From: Anaerolineae bacterium
Lineage (GTDB): Bacteria; Pseudomonadota; Alphaproteobacteria; DSM-16000; Inquilinaceae
Length of the DNA stretch: 55,408 nucleotides
Reading direction: 5' to 3'
Assembly (NCBI GenBank): GCA_028285185.1
Contig: JANQQD010000375.1
Span: 1-55,408 of the forward strand
Positions within the stretch are counted from its first letter, which is position 1, and every line of letters starts with the position of its first letter. The notes below the pieces were generated by a model, which had not been told where the DNA came from, made no database searches, and worked only from the letters and a program-made list of their open reading frames with translations. Shown in pieces: positions 16,695 through 24,806 of this stretch. The position numbers and the translations under genes were made by a program.

Positions 16695-17846
16695 CTATTC
16701 GGCGTGTGTGTAGGGCACGAAGGCGCCGCCTTCGATGGTCAGCCAGGTGATCTCTTTCACCACATCGCCCTGTTCGTTGAATGCAGCGACACCGCTGACG
16801 CCGTCATAGGGCGGCATGGCGAAGATGGCGTCCTTGATCGCCTCGCGCGTCAGCTCGCCGCCGCTGTCGACGACATGCTGCATGGCGCCAGCCAGGATGC
16901 CGACCGCGTCATAGGCGATGGCGGCGAAGCTGTCCGGCGTCTCGTCCCAGCGCTCTTCATACTGGGCGACGAATGCCTGGACGTGCTCGGCCGGATTGCC
17001 GGGGAAGAACGTGGCCGGGACGATGTAGCCTTCCACTGCATCCTCGCCCAACACGATGAACTGCGGGTTGAACATCGACGTCGTGGTGACCACCGGGATA
17101 TCGAGCCCCGCGCTCTGCAGCTGCTGGGCCAGTACGGCCGCCTCGGTATAGAACATTGCGACATGCAGGACGTCCGGTTCCAGCGACGCCAACTCCGTGA
17201 TTAGCGGGCGGAAGTCGCGCTCCGTCTCCAGGAACGCCTCATTCAACACGATCTCCGCACCATGCTCTTCGGCCTGTTCGATGAAGTTGCCGCTGGCGCT
17301 GAGCCCCCAGTCGTCCTGGCGATAGACCACGGCGATCGTTTCCGCACCCAGCGTTTCGACCACGTAGTCGGCCAACAGTGGCGCCTCCACCTCCTGCGTG
17401 GTGGTGTTGCGGAACATGTACTCGCCGATGCCGGTATAGTCCGGGTGCGAGCAGGACGGGCAGAGCTGCACCAGGCCGGCGCGCTGATAGATCGGGGCCG
17501 CCGCCATGGACGGTGTGCTGGCGAAGCTGCCGATCACGGCCAGGATATCGTCGTTGTCTACATAGCGCTGGGCAACCGCGCTCGACTCTCGGGAATCCGA
17601 CCGGTCGTCGCTCTCGATGATCTCGATCATGCGGCCGGCGACGCCACCCGCCGCATTGAGGTCGTCGACATGCAGCGTGATGGCCTCGTGGAAGTTGTTG
17701 CCGTATTCCGCGTAATCCCCGGACAGCGGGGCGTGGAAGCCGATGGTGATCGGGGCATCCTGGGCCATGGCAGGAATGCCGGCCAGCCCGACCGCAATGG
17801 CACCGCTCAGCGCGGTCGCGAACAAGAAGGGAGGTGCAGCCTTCAT
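16695..17846 (-). CDS. Periplasmic substrate-binding protein of the Liv-type ABC transporter
   Basis: 383 residues. A signal peptide (about residues 1-28, ending AMA-QD) is followed by a type I periplasmic binding fold: ITIGFHAPLSGDYAEYGNN opening, a hinge region VIGSFASTPSMAAAPIYQRAGL, and AVVYRQDDWGLSASGNF. It would deliver an amino acid, amide or similar small nitrogen compound to the fused permease. An AGGAG SD lies ten bases before ATG 17846. It is the first gene of the operon, and the roughly 210 bases upstream hold no gene and presumably the promoter. The ligand cannot be read from sequence; the terminal hydrolase hints at a cyclic or thiazoline-like acid. Confidence 0.93.
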   Translation of the reverse strand: MKAAPPFLFATALSGAIAVGLAGIPAMAQDAPITIGFHAPLSGDYAEYGNNFHEAITLHVDDLNAAGGVAGRMIEIIESDDRSDSRESSAVAQRYVDNDDILAVIGSFASTPSMAAAPIYQRAGLVQLCPSCSHPDYTGIGEYMFRNTTTQEVEAPLLADYVVETLGAETIAVVYRQDDWGLSASGNFIEQAEEHGAEIVLNEAFLETERDFRPLITELASLEPDVLHVAMFYTEAAVLAQQLQSAGLDIPVVTTTSMFNPQFIVLGEDAVEGYIVPATFFPGNPAEHVQAFVAQYEERWDETPDSFAAIAYDAVGILAGAMQHVVDSGGELTREAIKDAIFAMPPYDGVSGVAAFNEQGDVVKEITWLTIEGGAFVPYTHAE

Positions 17847-18059
17847 GGCTCGTCGTCTCCTATTCTAGGTCTGGTATGAGAGGCGCGTGCGCTCGGGACC
17901 GGCCTGCCGGCCCGCCCTTATGACCTGCGATCGTATGGCGATTGTGCGGTGCAGTGCAACGGCGTCGGCGTGCGGTGGGTAACATCCCGTCCCTGCCGCC
18001 CGACTCCAGGGCCCACGAGTGGCCCAAGCTGCGTCGAACGGCCGCAGCAGCGGCGGGAA

Positions 18060-18078
18060 ACGCCCGTCTACCGGGCGT
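18060..18078 (-). terminator. Intrinsic terminator-like hairpin after the lone receiver gene
   Basis: A 7-bp stem acgcccg/cgggcgt with a 5-base loop, ten bases beyond the receiver stop at 18088, followed on the minus strand by a short TTT. It probably ends transcription of the signalling cluster. Confidence 0.5.
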
Positions 18079-18087
18079 GGAGGGGGA

Positions 18088-18483
18088 TCATTGCCTGTCG
18101 GCGGCTTCGACCTGGCCCACCCCGGACAACTCGCCGACCACCGCACTCAACTGATGGATGTCGAACGGCTTTGCAAGCGTCGCGTCGGCACCGAGCTTGT
18201 CCGCGGCGCCGAGAAACGACATGCGGCCAACCGAACCGCCCCCGGAGACAACGACGACCTTTGCCTCGGGGTTCATCGATTTGATCTCCAGCAAGGTCTC
18301 GATGCCGTCCTTGTCCGGCATGTGGATGTCCGTCACGACCACATCGACATGCTCGCGTCTCGCGATCTCAACCCCTTCGAGGCCAGACGGCGCCGTGCGG
18401 ACGCTGAAGCCGTCTTCGGTAAGTGCGTAATCCCATAGCGTGCGGATGTGCGGATCGTCGTCGATGATCAGAACGACTGCCAT
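18088..18483 (-). CDS. Single-domain response regulator
   Basis: 131 residues forming one CheY-like receiver: acidic pair in VVLIIDDDPHIR, phospho-acceptor Asp in VVVTDIHMPDKDG, Ser in VVVSGGG, Lys in ATLAKPFD. No output domain. ATG 18483 was chosen because the domain starts immediately after it; 13 further residues upstream would not belong to the fold. It lies 128 bases downstream of the REC-EAL gene on the same strand and could accept phosphate from the hybrid kinase of the cluster (inference). Confidence 0.9.
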   Translation of the reverse strand: MAVVLIIDDDPHIRTLWDYALTEDGFSVRTAPSGLEGVEIARREHVDVVVTDIHMPDKDGIETLLEIKSMNPEAKVVVVSGGGSVGRMSFLGAADKLGADATLAKPFDIHQLSAVVGELSGVGQVEAADRQ

Positions 18484-18611
18484 AGCTCTGCCTTCATCAC
18501 AACTCAGCCGATCGGGCGACACCGGCCGATTGCCAAAAGACCGTCAAACGGACGAGATGCCAGGGACGCGGCGAGACGGAGACATCGGTCAAGGGCCGCT
18601 GTGAAACTAGG

Positions 18612-19832
18612 TCACGCCAGTGCGTGTTCAAGCGGTGCGCTGCGGTTCGGTGCGTCGTGGCAGAGTCCGCTGGCCAGAGTTGCGAAATCCTCTGCGGGCA
18701 GGGGTTTGCTGAAGAAGTAGCCTTGCGCCTTTTCGCATCCGATTGACTGGAGGAAGGCCGCCGTTCGGTCCGTTTCCACGCCCTCGGCGCACACGGGCAG
18801 GCCAAGTTCGCGGGCGAGGGCCACAAGCGCCTTAACCACGGTGCGGGCATCGGCGTCGTTGTCGAGATCCACGATCAGCGATCGGTCGAGCTTCAGTTCC
18901 GACAGCGGCATCCGGTAGATCTCGACCAGCGAGGAATATCCGGCCCCGAAATCGTCCAAGGAAACGGCGATATCCTTCAGGCGCAGACGGGTCAGGATGT
19001 CGGTCGCCTTGCCGATGTCGGACATGGCCGCCTGTTCCGTGATCTCCGTGACCAGAAGCGACGGATCGAGCCCGGCGTCGGTGAGCAACGCGATCATCCT
19101 GTCCGGCAGCGAGAGATCGGTCAGCTGCCGCGGTGAAAGGTTGACAGACACGGGGAGCTCGAACCCTTGGTTACGCCAGGCCGCGAGCTGCGCCACCGCA
19201 TCGCGCAGAACGACTTCGGTCATCGGCCCGATCAGGCCTGAGTCTTCCGCAAGCGGGATGAATTCGCCAGGCGGCACCAGGCCGCGAACGGGGTGCATCC
19301 AGCGCACCAGCGCCTCGCTGCCGACGATCGGATAGATGTCTGCACGGCGGAGATCGATCTTCGGCTGAAAGTGCAGGACCAACTCGTTCCTGTCGATCGC
19401 GCGTTCGAAGTCTTCCACCGAAATGGCAGGCGGTCCGGTCAGCACTTCGGACAGTGCCGTCTCGAGGTCCGGCACGGTGATCGGCTTCTGCAGCACGCCC
19501 TGCATCACCAGGCCAAGCATGCGGCCCAACCGCTGCGCCGTTGCCAGAACCCGTGCGTCCTTGCCGCTGGCCAACAGTATCGGTGTCGTGCATTTGCGCC
19601 CCGCCAGGTCGCGAAGCAGTTCGACACCATCCGCGCCGGGCAAGGTCAGGTCGAGCAGGATCACGGTGGGGTCCAGCGCGTCGTAGGCTGCAAGGAACTC
19701 GCCCTGGTCGCCGGCTTCGGCGACTGTGAAGCCCAGGTCTTCGGCGATATCGCGGAACAAAGCCCGGACGTCAGGCTCGTCATCCACAATCAACAGCCTG
19801 TCGCGGCCCACTTTTCCGTTGTCCCCGTTCAT
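18612..19832 (-). CDS. Response regulator with EAL domain (probable c-di-GMP phosphodiesterase)
   Basis: 406 residues: a receiver (about 12-125; acidic LLIVDDEPDVR, phospho-Asp in VILLDLTLPGADG) joined to an EAL domain (about 150-400). The EAL residues needed for c-di-GMP hydrolysis are visible: EALVRWMHP, VNLSPRQL, ITEQA, LDDFGAGYSSL, LKLDRSL and CAEGVET. It is therefore probably active and degrades c-di-GMP when phosphorylation allows. GAGG stands before ATG 19832, ten bases after the hybrid kinase stop, so the two are co-transcribed and the kinase is the likely partner. Confidence 0.92.
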   Translation of the reverse strand: MNGDNGKVGRDRLLIVDDEPDVRALFRDIAEDLGFTVAEAGDQGEFLAAYDALDPTVILLDLTLPGADGVELLRDLAGRKCTTPILLASGKDARVLATAQRLGRMLGLVMQGVLQKPITVPDLETALSEVLTGPPAISVEDFERAIDRNELVLHFQPKIDLRRADIYPIVGSEALVRWMHPVRGLVPPGEFIPLAEDSGLIGPMTEVVLRDAVAQLAAWRNQGFELPVSVNLSPRQLTDLSLPDRMIALLTDAGLDPSLLVTEITEQAAMSDIGKATDILTRLRLKDIAVSLDDFGAGYSSLVEIYRMPLSELKLDRSLIVDLDNDADARTVVKALVALARELGLPVCAEGVETDRTAAFLQSIGCEKAQGYFFSKPLPAEDFATLASGLCHDAPNRSAPLEHALA

Positions 19833-19842
19833 CGGATCATCC

Positions 19843-22353
19843 TCATGCCGATGCGTACCGGCTGGCGGCTTCCAGATTGGCGGCACCGATCTTCCGTTCG
19901 TCCAAAGCGCGGCGGATCTTCAACGCAAGGTCCGAACGGCGATACGGTTTCGTCACCAGGTTGTCCATCGTTCTGACTTCGCTGCCGTGCAGAACGGCCG
20001 CCTCGGCAAAGCCCGTCGTAAAGACGACGGCAAGGTCGGGGCGCGCGGCAAGGGCTGCACGGGCCAGCATTGTTCCGTCCATACCGCCAGGCATGACGAT
20101 ATCCGTGAACAACAGATCGATCCCTTTACCGGATTGGAGCGTATCCAACCCCATCTGTGCGTTCGGCGCCTGATACACGTGGTACCCAAGGTCCTCCAGC
20201 AGGGCTACCGCGACGTCGCGTACGTCGTCCTGATCCTCCACAACCAGAATGGTCTCTGACCCACCGACGCATTCTGCGCCTGCGCCCACGGATGCCGGAT
20301 CCCCCAACCGGGCGCGAGAGGCCTCGGTCGGGAGGTAGAGGCGCACCGTCGTGCCGCGGCCGACTTCGCTATAGATCCGCACATGGCCGCCCGATTGCTT
20401 CATGAAGCCGTAAACCATGCTGAGGCCGAGGCCGCTGCCGGCGCCCACCTCCTTAGTGGTGAAGAACGGCTCGAAGACCCTGTCGATCTGATCGGCCTTG
20501 ATGCCGACCCCGGTATCGGTCACGGCCAACACGACATAGCTGCCCGGCTTCACGTCGCGTTCGCGCGCCGCGTATCCATGGTCCAGCAGAACCATCTCGC
20601 TCTCGATCGTCAGGGTGCCGCCATCGGGCATGGCGTCCCGGGCGTTGACGGCGAGGTTCAGTATCGCGGACTCGAGCTGGCTGGGATCGGTGCGGACGCG
20701 CGGTATGTCTGACCCTAGATGGCAGTCCAGCTGGATGGCTTCGCCTAGGGTCCGCTTCAGCAAGTCACTCAGGGACTCGATCAACGGATTGGGCTCAAAC
20801 ACCTCGGTCTCGAGGATCTGCCTGCGCGAGAACGCCAGCAGCCTGCGGGTCAATTCCGCGCCTCGCTCCACGGCGCCAGTGGCTGCCTTCAGGCGCTGTG
20901 TCGCTTTATCGTCGCTGCGAACCGATCGTTCGACCAGCTGAAGGTTGCCAAGCACAACGCCCAGCAGATTATTGAAGTCATGCGCCAAGCCCCCGGTCAG
21001 CTGGCCGACGGACTCCATTTTCTGCGCTTGCACGAGTTGGCGCTCGATCGATTTGCGGCCGGTGACATCGTGTATGGATGCGACAGCGCCAAGCTTGCGG
21101 CCCTCACAGTCATACATGGGGGTTGCGCGAGCGACCAATGTCTGTCGGTCGCCCCCATGGGGAACCATCACGATATCCTGTTTGCCGACGATCTTGCCGG
21201 TGAGGGCCTGCAGCAGCGGCATTTCCGCGGCCGCCAGCGGTGTCTCGCCGTCCTCCTCAAAGAACGAGCAGCACTCCGACCATCGTTCGGGGGGGGTCGT
21301 GGCGCAATCCGACCCGAGGATATGCCGGCTCGCCTTGTTGAAATGCGACAGCCGGCCTTCGGCGTCGCAGGCGACGATGCCGTCTTGAATGTTGTCCAGC
21401 ACGGCTTCGGTGAACGCCCGGCCTTGCTCAAGCGCAATCTGGGCCTGCTTGCGCTCGTCGATGATCTCGATCGAGATGATCAGCCCGCCGATCGCCCCTC
21501 TTCGGTCGCGCCACGGCCGGATCTGGCGCCACACCCAATGGAAGCCGCCATCTGGCCTTGGCAGCTTGTCCTCGGCGATCTCGAGGGTTTCGCCGGTCAG
21601 GCACCGCTGGTATTGCGCCTTCCAGTGCGGCGGAATGTGGGGGACGACGTCGAAATGGACCTCCCCGACGATGGGCCGGTCTGCGATATGCAGCACTTTC
21701 CGCCAGTGGTCGCTAGCCGCAAGATACCGCATCTCGCGGTCGAACATTGCGACGGAGACGGGGGCATAGGTGAAGAACAGGTCAAGCTGGTGTTCCGCGG
21801 TGGCCAGGTCTTCTTCGGCCTGGATGCGCGTCTCCATTTCGGCCAGCACTTCGCTCGTCGCGTAACGCATCTCGATCTGGTCGACCACGACGGCGGCCAG
21901 ATCGGTCAACAGCGCCTGATCATGGGTCGAGAAATCACCCCGTGGCAGGGTGTCGACCAGGCACAGCGTGCCCAGTTTGTGCCCATCGGGGGTTATCAGC
22001 GGTGCCCCGGCATAAAAGCGGATCTTCAGGCCGTCGACGACGAAGGGATTGCTGGCGAAGCGCGGATCCTGCGTGGCGTTGGGCACCAGGAGAACGTCGT
22101 CACCCAGGATCGCATGGGCACAGAAGGCCAAGTCTCGAGGCGACTCCGTGGCGTCCAGCCCGCAGGTGGCCTTGAACCATTGGCGATCTTCGTCAATCAG
22201 AGACACCAGTGCGATCGGAACCCGGAATTGCCGCGCTGCAAGCCGCACGATCCGGTCGAAACACGCGTCCGGTTCGGTGTCGAGAATGGCGTACCGGCGC
22301 AAGGCGGCAAGTCGTTCCGCCTCGTTGGGCGGCAGCGAAGCGGGAACGGTCAT
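19843..22353 (-). CDS. Hybrid histidine kinase (GAF-PAS-PAS-HisKA-HATPase-REC)
   Basis: 836 residues, no membrane segment. GAF about 25-165 (opening LPPNEAERLAALRRYAILDTEP, the form common in cytoplasmic GAF kinases); PAS about 180-300 with the PAC strand GGFHWVWRQIRPW; second PAS about 310-425; phospho-His in GLAHDFNNLLGVV; HATPase with NLAVNARDAMPDGG (N box), DTGVGI and GAGSGLGLSMV; C-terminal receiver with Asp in LLFTDIVMPGG. ATG 22353 is preferred to a TTG at 22404. The ligand for GAF/PAS is unknown. It heads a cluster with the REC-EAL and lone receiver genes downstream. Confidence 0.92.
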   Translation of the reverse strand: MTVPASLPPNEAERLAALRRYAILDTEPDACFDRIVRLAARQFRVPIALVSLIDEDRQWFKATCGLDATESPRDLAFCAHAILGDDVLLVPNATQDPRFASNPFVVDGLKIRFYAGAPLITPDGHKLGTLCLVDTLPRGDFSTHDQALLTDLAAVVVDQIEMRYATSEVLAEMETRIQAEEDLATAEHQLDLFFTYAPVSVAMFDREMRYLAASDHWRKVLHIADRPIVGEVHFDVVPHIPPHWKAQYQRCLTGETLEIAEDKLPRPDGGFHWVWRQIRPWRDRRGAIGGLIISIEIIDERKQAQIALEQGRAFTEAVLDNIQDGIVACDAEGRLSHFNKASRHILGSDCATTPPERWSECCSFFEEDGETPLAAAEMPLLQALTGKIVGKQDIVMVPHGGDRQTLVARATPMYDCEGRKLGAVASIHDVTGRKSIERQLVQAQKMESVGQLTGGLAHDFNNLLGVVLGNLQLVERSVRSDDKATQRLKAATGAVERGAELTRRLLAFSRRQILETEVFEPNPLIESLSDLLKRTLGEAIQLDCHLGSDIPRVRTDPSQLESAILNLAVNARDAMPDGGTLTIESEMVLLDHGYAARERDVKPGSYVVLAVTDTGVGIKADQIDRVFEPFFTTKEVGAGSGLGLSMVYGFMKQSGGHVRIYSEVGRGTTVRLYLPTEASRARLGDPASVGAGAECVGGSETILVVEDQDDVRDVAVALLEDLGYHVYQAPNAQMGLDTLQSGKGIDLLFTDIVMPGGMDGTMLARAALAARPDLAVVFTTGFAEAAVLHGSEVRTMDNLVTKPYRRSDLALKIRRALDERKIGAANLEAASRYASA

Positions 22354-22856
22354 TGGCCAGTCTAGCGTTGAAACCTGCGGCGAACGTTCAGCTTTGCGGA
22401 ACAACCGGATTAAATCGGGGAGTGGTTTAGATACGGTTAAACCTATCTTTGTAAAGCTGAGTGCCTGCGGGTATCTGAGTTATATGCATCGGCAGCAGAT
22501 GATAATGCCTTTTACGGGACTATATGAGTCATGCGCTCGTTTCTTAATGATCTGCTCTCGCGTGCTGCAACGAAATGATCTCCGGCTGTCTGGTGGTCTC
22601 AGACGGACGCAGACGAGAGACTCCGGGGTAGTTCCATGCCGGAAAGGGGCTTTTGCGCCTGCAGCATTGTGAGCGATGAGACGATGGCCAGTGGTTCGAC
22701 TCTCTTTCGGGAGGGATCGTCGCCACAGCCGACCATCGGCTCGTCGCCCCGAGATGCGCGGTCCAGTAGATGATTGATCCACTCTTAACCTTCGCGTTTT
22801 ACAATCGCTGTCACGATTGGATCGGTGGCGATGCCGATTTGCATGGGGTATGGGCG
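22354..22856. promoter_or_regulatory. Divergent intergenic region between hybrid kinase and bacteriohemerythrin
   Basis: About 500 bases, A/T-richer than average, with no convincing gene (open frames here lack coding character). An inverted repeat GGTTTA-8-TAAACC at 22424-22443 lies about 70 bases upstream of the kinase start and could be an operator. The open frame of the hemerythrin gene runs back to ATG 22770, but that part looks untranslated. Confidence 0.45.
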
Positions 22857-23285
22857 ATGTCTGTTGAATGGCGCGACGAATTCTCGGTCGGCAACGACAT
22901 GATAGATGGTGATCATCGGACCTTGATCGCCATCATCAATGAATACGAAACGGTACTGGAGACCAAGGATATCGGCAGGCTGAAGGATGTCTATCAGCGC
23001 CTGTTCGACTATGCCGAGATGCATTTCGACCGCGAAATCAACCTGCAGAAGGCCGTTCATTTCCCGGGTTACCTGACGCATCAAAGCAAGCACGACGATC
23101 TGTTGCGGCAGCTCACCGAGATTCACACAGCCTTCGTCGAGGGGACGGAGCGCAAGGGCATCATTCCGAAAACCACGCAGCTGCTGCGCGGCTGGCTGTT
23201 GCAGCACATCCTGACGGAGGACCTGAAGCTCAGGCCCTATGTTGCGGGCGAGCGGGGGGACACTCCATTGCAGGAAGCGTCCTGA
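22857..23285 (+). CDS. Bacteriohemerythrin
   Basis: A 142-residue four-helix O2-binding protein with a non-haem di-iron site. The metal ligands are visible in order: VEWRDEFSVGNDMIDGDHRTL (His), YAEMHFDREINLQ (His and Glu), HQSKHDDLL (His), LQHILTEDL (His and Asp). It would sense or store oxygen, or carry it in the cytoplasm. ATG 22857 puts the conserved W-x-x-x-x-S-V-G opening right at the N-terminus; the upstream ATG 22770 adds 29 unrelated residues. A divergent signalling cluster lies upstream. A strong hairpin follows the stop. Confidence 0.9.
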   Translation: MSVEWRDEFSVGNDMIDGDHRTLIAIINEYETVLETKDIGRLKDVYQRLFDYAEMHFDREINLQKAVHFPGYLTHQSKHDDLLRQLTEIHTAFVEGTERKGIIPKTTQLLRGWLLQHILTEDLKLRPYVAGERGDTPLQEAS

Positions 23286-23306
23286 CGCCTGGATGGGGAC
23301 AAGGCG

Positions 23307-23337
23307 CGGCCGGACGGCAACTGGCCGTCCGGCCGCA
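23307..23337. terminator. Perfect 13-bp hairpin between convergent genes
   Basis: gcggccggacggc and gccgtccggccgc pair perfectly around a 5-base loop, midway between the hemerythrin stop (23285) and the DUF1127 gene stop (23385). The symmetric stem would act on both strands. There is no T-tract, so it may be Rho-assisted. Confidence 0.65.
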
Positions 23338-23384
23338 GTCTGACGTCAAGTAATCCTGGGCCGATCGGCCCGCACCGCTACCGG

Positions 23385-23759
23385 TCAGCAGCATTCCGTC
23401 TTCGGCGTTCCCGGGTGCACGACGGTCAGCCCGGCGGCCAGCGCGTCGTACTGGCGCGGCCTCTTGGCAGCATGACCGGCATCGGCACGCTGCTGCGCCG
23501 GCGTTTCCACCGCCCGATCCTCTGCCTCCCGCTGCATCAGGCCGTCGACCGCCGCCGGTATTGTGCCGCGGGTGAGGCCGATATCTGCCAGCATGTGGTC
23601 GCTCCAGCGCCGAAGCTCGCGGACCGCGATACGGCGCTTGCGCCGTTCGCCATAGGCGACCATTGCCCGCGATAGCCACCGAATTGCCGAAGCCGCGACT
23701 GAGGGCACCCCCGGATCGCGGTGCCGATGCGCCCACGCGCTCGTCGACTGAGTTGTCAT
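23385..23759 (-). CDS. DUF1127-domain protein
   Basis: 124 residues. A basic central segment, VRELRRWSDHMLADIGLTRGTIPAAV, is a DUF1127 (YjiS-like) motif: a small arginine-rich helix-turn seen in many alphaproteobacterial proteins, some linked to RNA turnover and to phosphate or carbon metabolism. This member is longer than the usual 45-70 residues, with about 45 residues before the motif and a Gln/Ala-rich tail ending Cys-Cys. GGAGGG lies before ATG 23759; an in-frame ATG six codons upstream is less likely. It is divergent from the LysR gene, a common arrangement suggesting regulation by that LysR protein. Confidence 0.8.
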   Translation of the reverse strand: MTTQSTSAWAHRHRDPGVPSVAASAIRWLSRAMVAYGERRKRRIAVRELRRWSDHMLADIGLTRGTIPAAVDGLMQREAEDRAVETPAQQRADAGHAAKRPRQYDALAAGLTVVHPGTPKTECC

Positions 23760-23805
23760 TGTTCCACCCTCCGTCATGTTCGTGCTGGTATATTGACGAT
23801 CCGCA

Positions 23806-23815
23806 ATTGATCAAT
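23806..23815. promoter_or_regulatory. Palindrome ATTGATCAAT in the DUF1127/LysR divergent region
   Basis: A perfect 10-base palindrome in an A/T-rich stretch between the two start codons (47 bases from the DUF1127 start, 52 from LysR). Its place and symmetry fit a LysR binding site, but this is inference. Confidence 0.4.
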
Positions 23816-23866
23816 CCAACGAATAGAATTAATGTTATCCATCAGCCTCGTTGATCGGAGAGGGGC

Positions 23867-24778
23867 ATGGACAAGGTCATAGAGCCGGAACTGCTGCGCA
23901 GCTTCCTGGCGATCACTGAGACCGGCAGCTTCAGCGAAGCAGCGCAACGCGTGCTGCGGACGCAGTCGGCCGTCAGCATGCAAATCAAGCGGCTGGAAGA
24001 GCTGCTGGGCCGGCCGGTGTTCGAACGCACCGGACGGTCGGTAAAGTTGACGGCCGATGGGGAAATCCTGGTCGGCCATGCGCGGCGCATTCTGCGTGTG
24101 CACCAGGAAGCCCTCGCTGCCTTTGCGGAGTCCGACCTTTCCGGCGGCGTCGTATTGGGCACGCCCGATCAGTACGCCGTAACGTTCGTGCCGCCGATCC
24201 TGGCGCGGTTCGCCGAGACCCATCCGCGTATCCATGTGGAGGTGCGGTGCGAAGGCAGCGACGTGCTGCTGCAGCAGTTGAATGCCAATGCGCTCGACCT
24301 CAGCCTGCTAACCTACGGGCACGGCCTGCATGAAGGCACACCGTTATGGGAAGAGCCGCTGGTGTGGGTGACGTCGGCCCACCATTGCGCGCATGAGGAA
24401 ACGCCGCTGCCGCTGGCTGTCTTCCAAGGGGGCTGCTGGTACCGCGAAGCGATCATCGACACGCTGGGGCAGCTCGGCAGGCCCTACCGCATCGCCTACA
24501 GCAGCCAGAGCCTGCAGGGCATCGAAGCGGCGCTCAGATCCGGGCTGGCGGTCAGCCTGCTGCCTGCGTCCAATGTTGGGCATGGCCTGCGCGTCCTTGG
24601 TCCCGATGGCGACTATCCGCCGATGCCGTCGAACCAGATCTCGCTGAAGCGGGCACCCGGCAGCCGTTCGGCCGTTGTTGACGCGCTGGAGCGGCACATT
24701 CTCGACACTTGCTGTCAGAGCGGACTGCCCTTCGCCGATCCTCAGGCCATCCCCGCCTCGCAACCGCGAGCGGCGTGA
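23867..24778 (+). CDS. LysR-family transcriptional regulator
   Basis: 303 residues. N-terminal winged helix-turn-helix: LLRSFLAITETGSFSEAAQR, then VLRTQSAVSMQIKRLEELLG and FERTGRSVKLTADGE. The C-terminal effector domain has two periplasmic-binding-like lobes (about 90-300). GGAGAGGGG lies before ATG 23867. It is divergent from the DUF1127 gene and 28 bases upstream of hypF in the same direction, so hypFCAB may be in its transcript or under its control. Effector unknown. Confidence 0.92.
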   Translation: MDKVIEPELLRSFLAITETGSFSEAAQRVLRTQSAVSMQIKRLEELLGRPVFERTGRSVKLTADGEILVGHARRILRVHQEALAAFAESDLSGGVVLGTPDQYAVTFVPPILARFAETHPRIHVEVRCEGSDVLLQQLNANALDLSLLTYGHGLHEGTPLWEEPLVWVTSAHHCAHEETPLPLAVFQGGCWYREAIIDTLGQLGRPYRIAYSSQSLQGIEAALRSGLAVSLLPASNVGHGLRVLGPDGDYPPMPSNQISLKRAPGSRSAVVDALERHILDTCCQSGLPFADPQAIPASQPRAA

Positions 24779-24806
24779 CCACGCTGGCCCCGGATGGCTG
24801 ACCTGA

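Noticed and set aside
20980..22365. 461-codon plus-strand open frame opposite the hybrid kinase
   Set aside because: Antisense of GAF, PAS and HisKA coding sequence; no domain and no SD.
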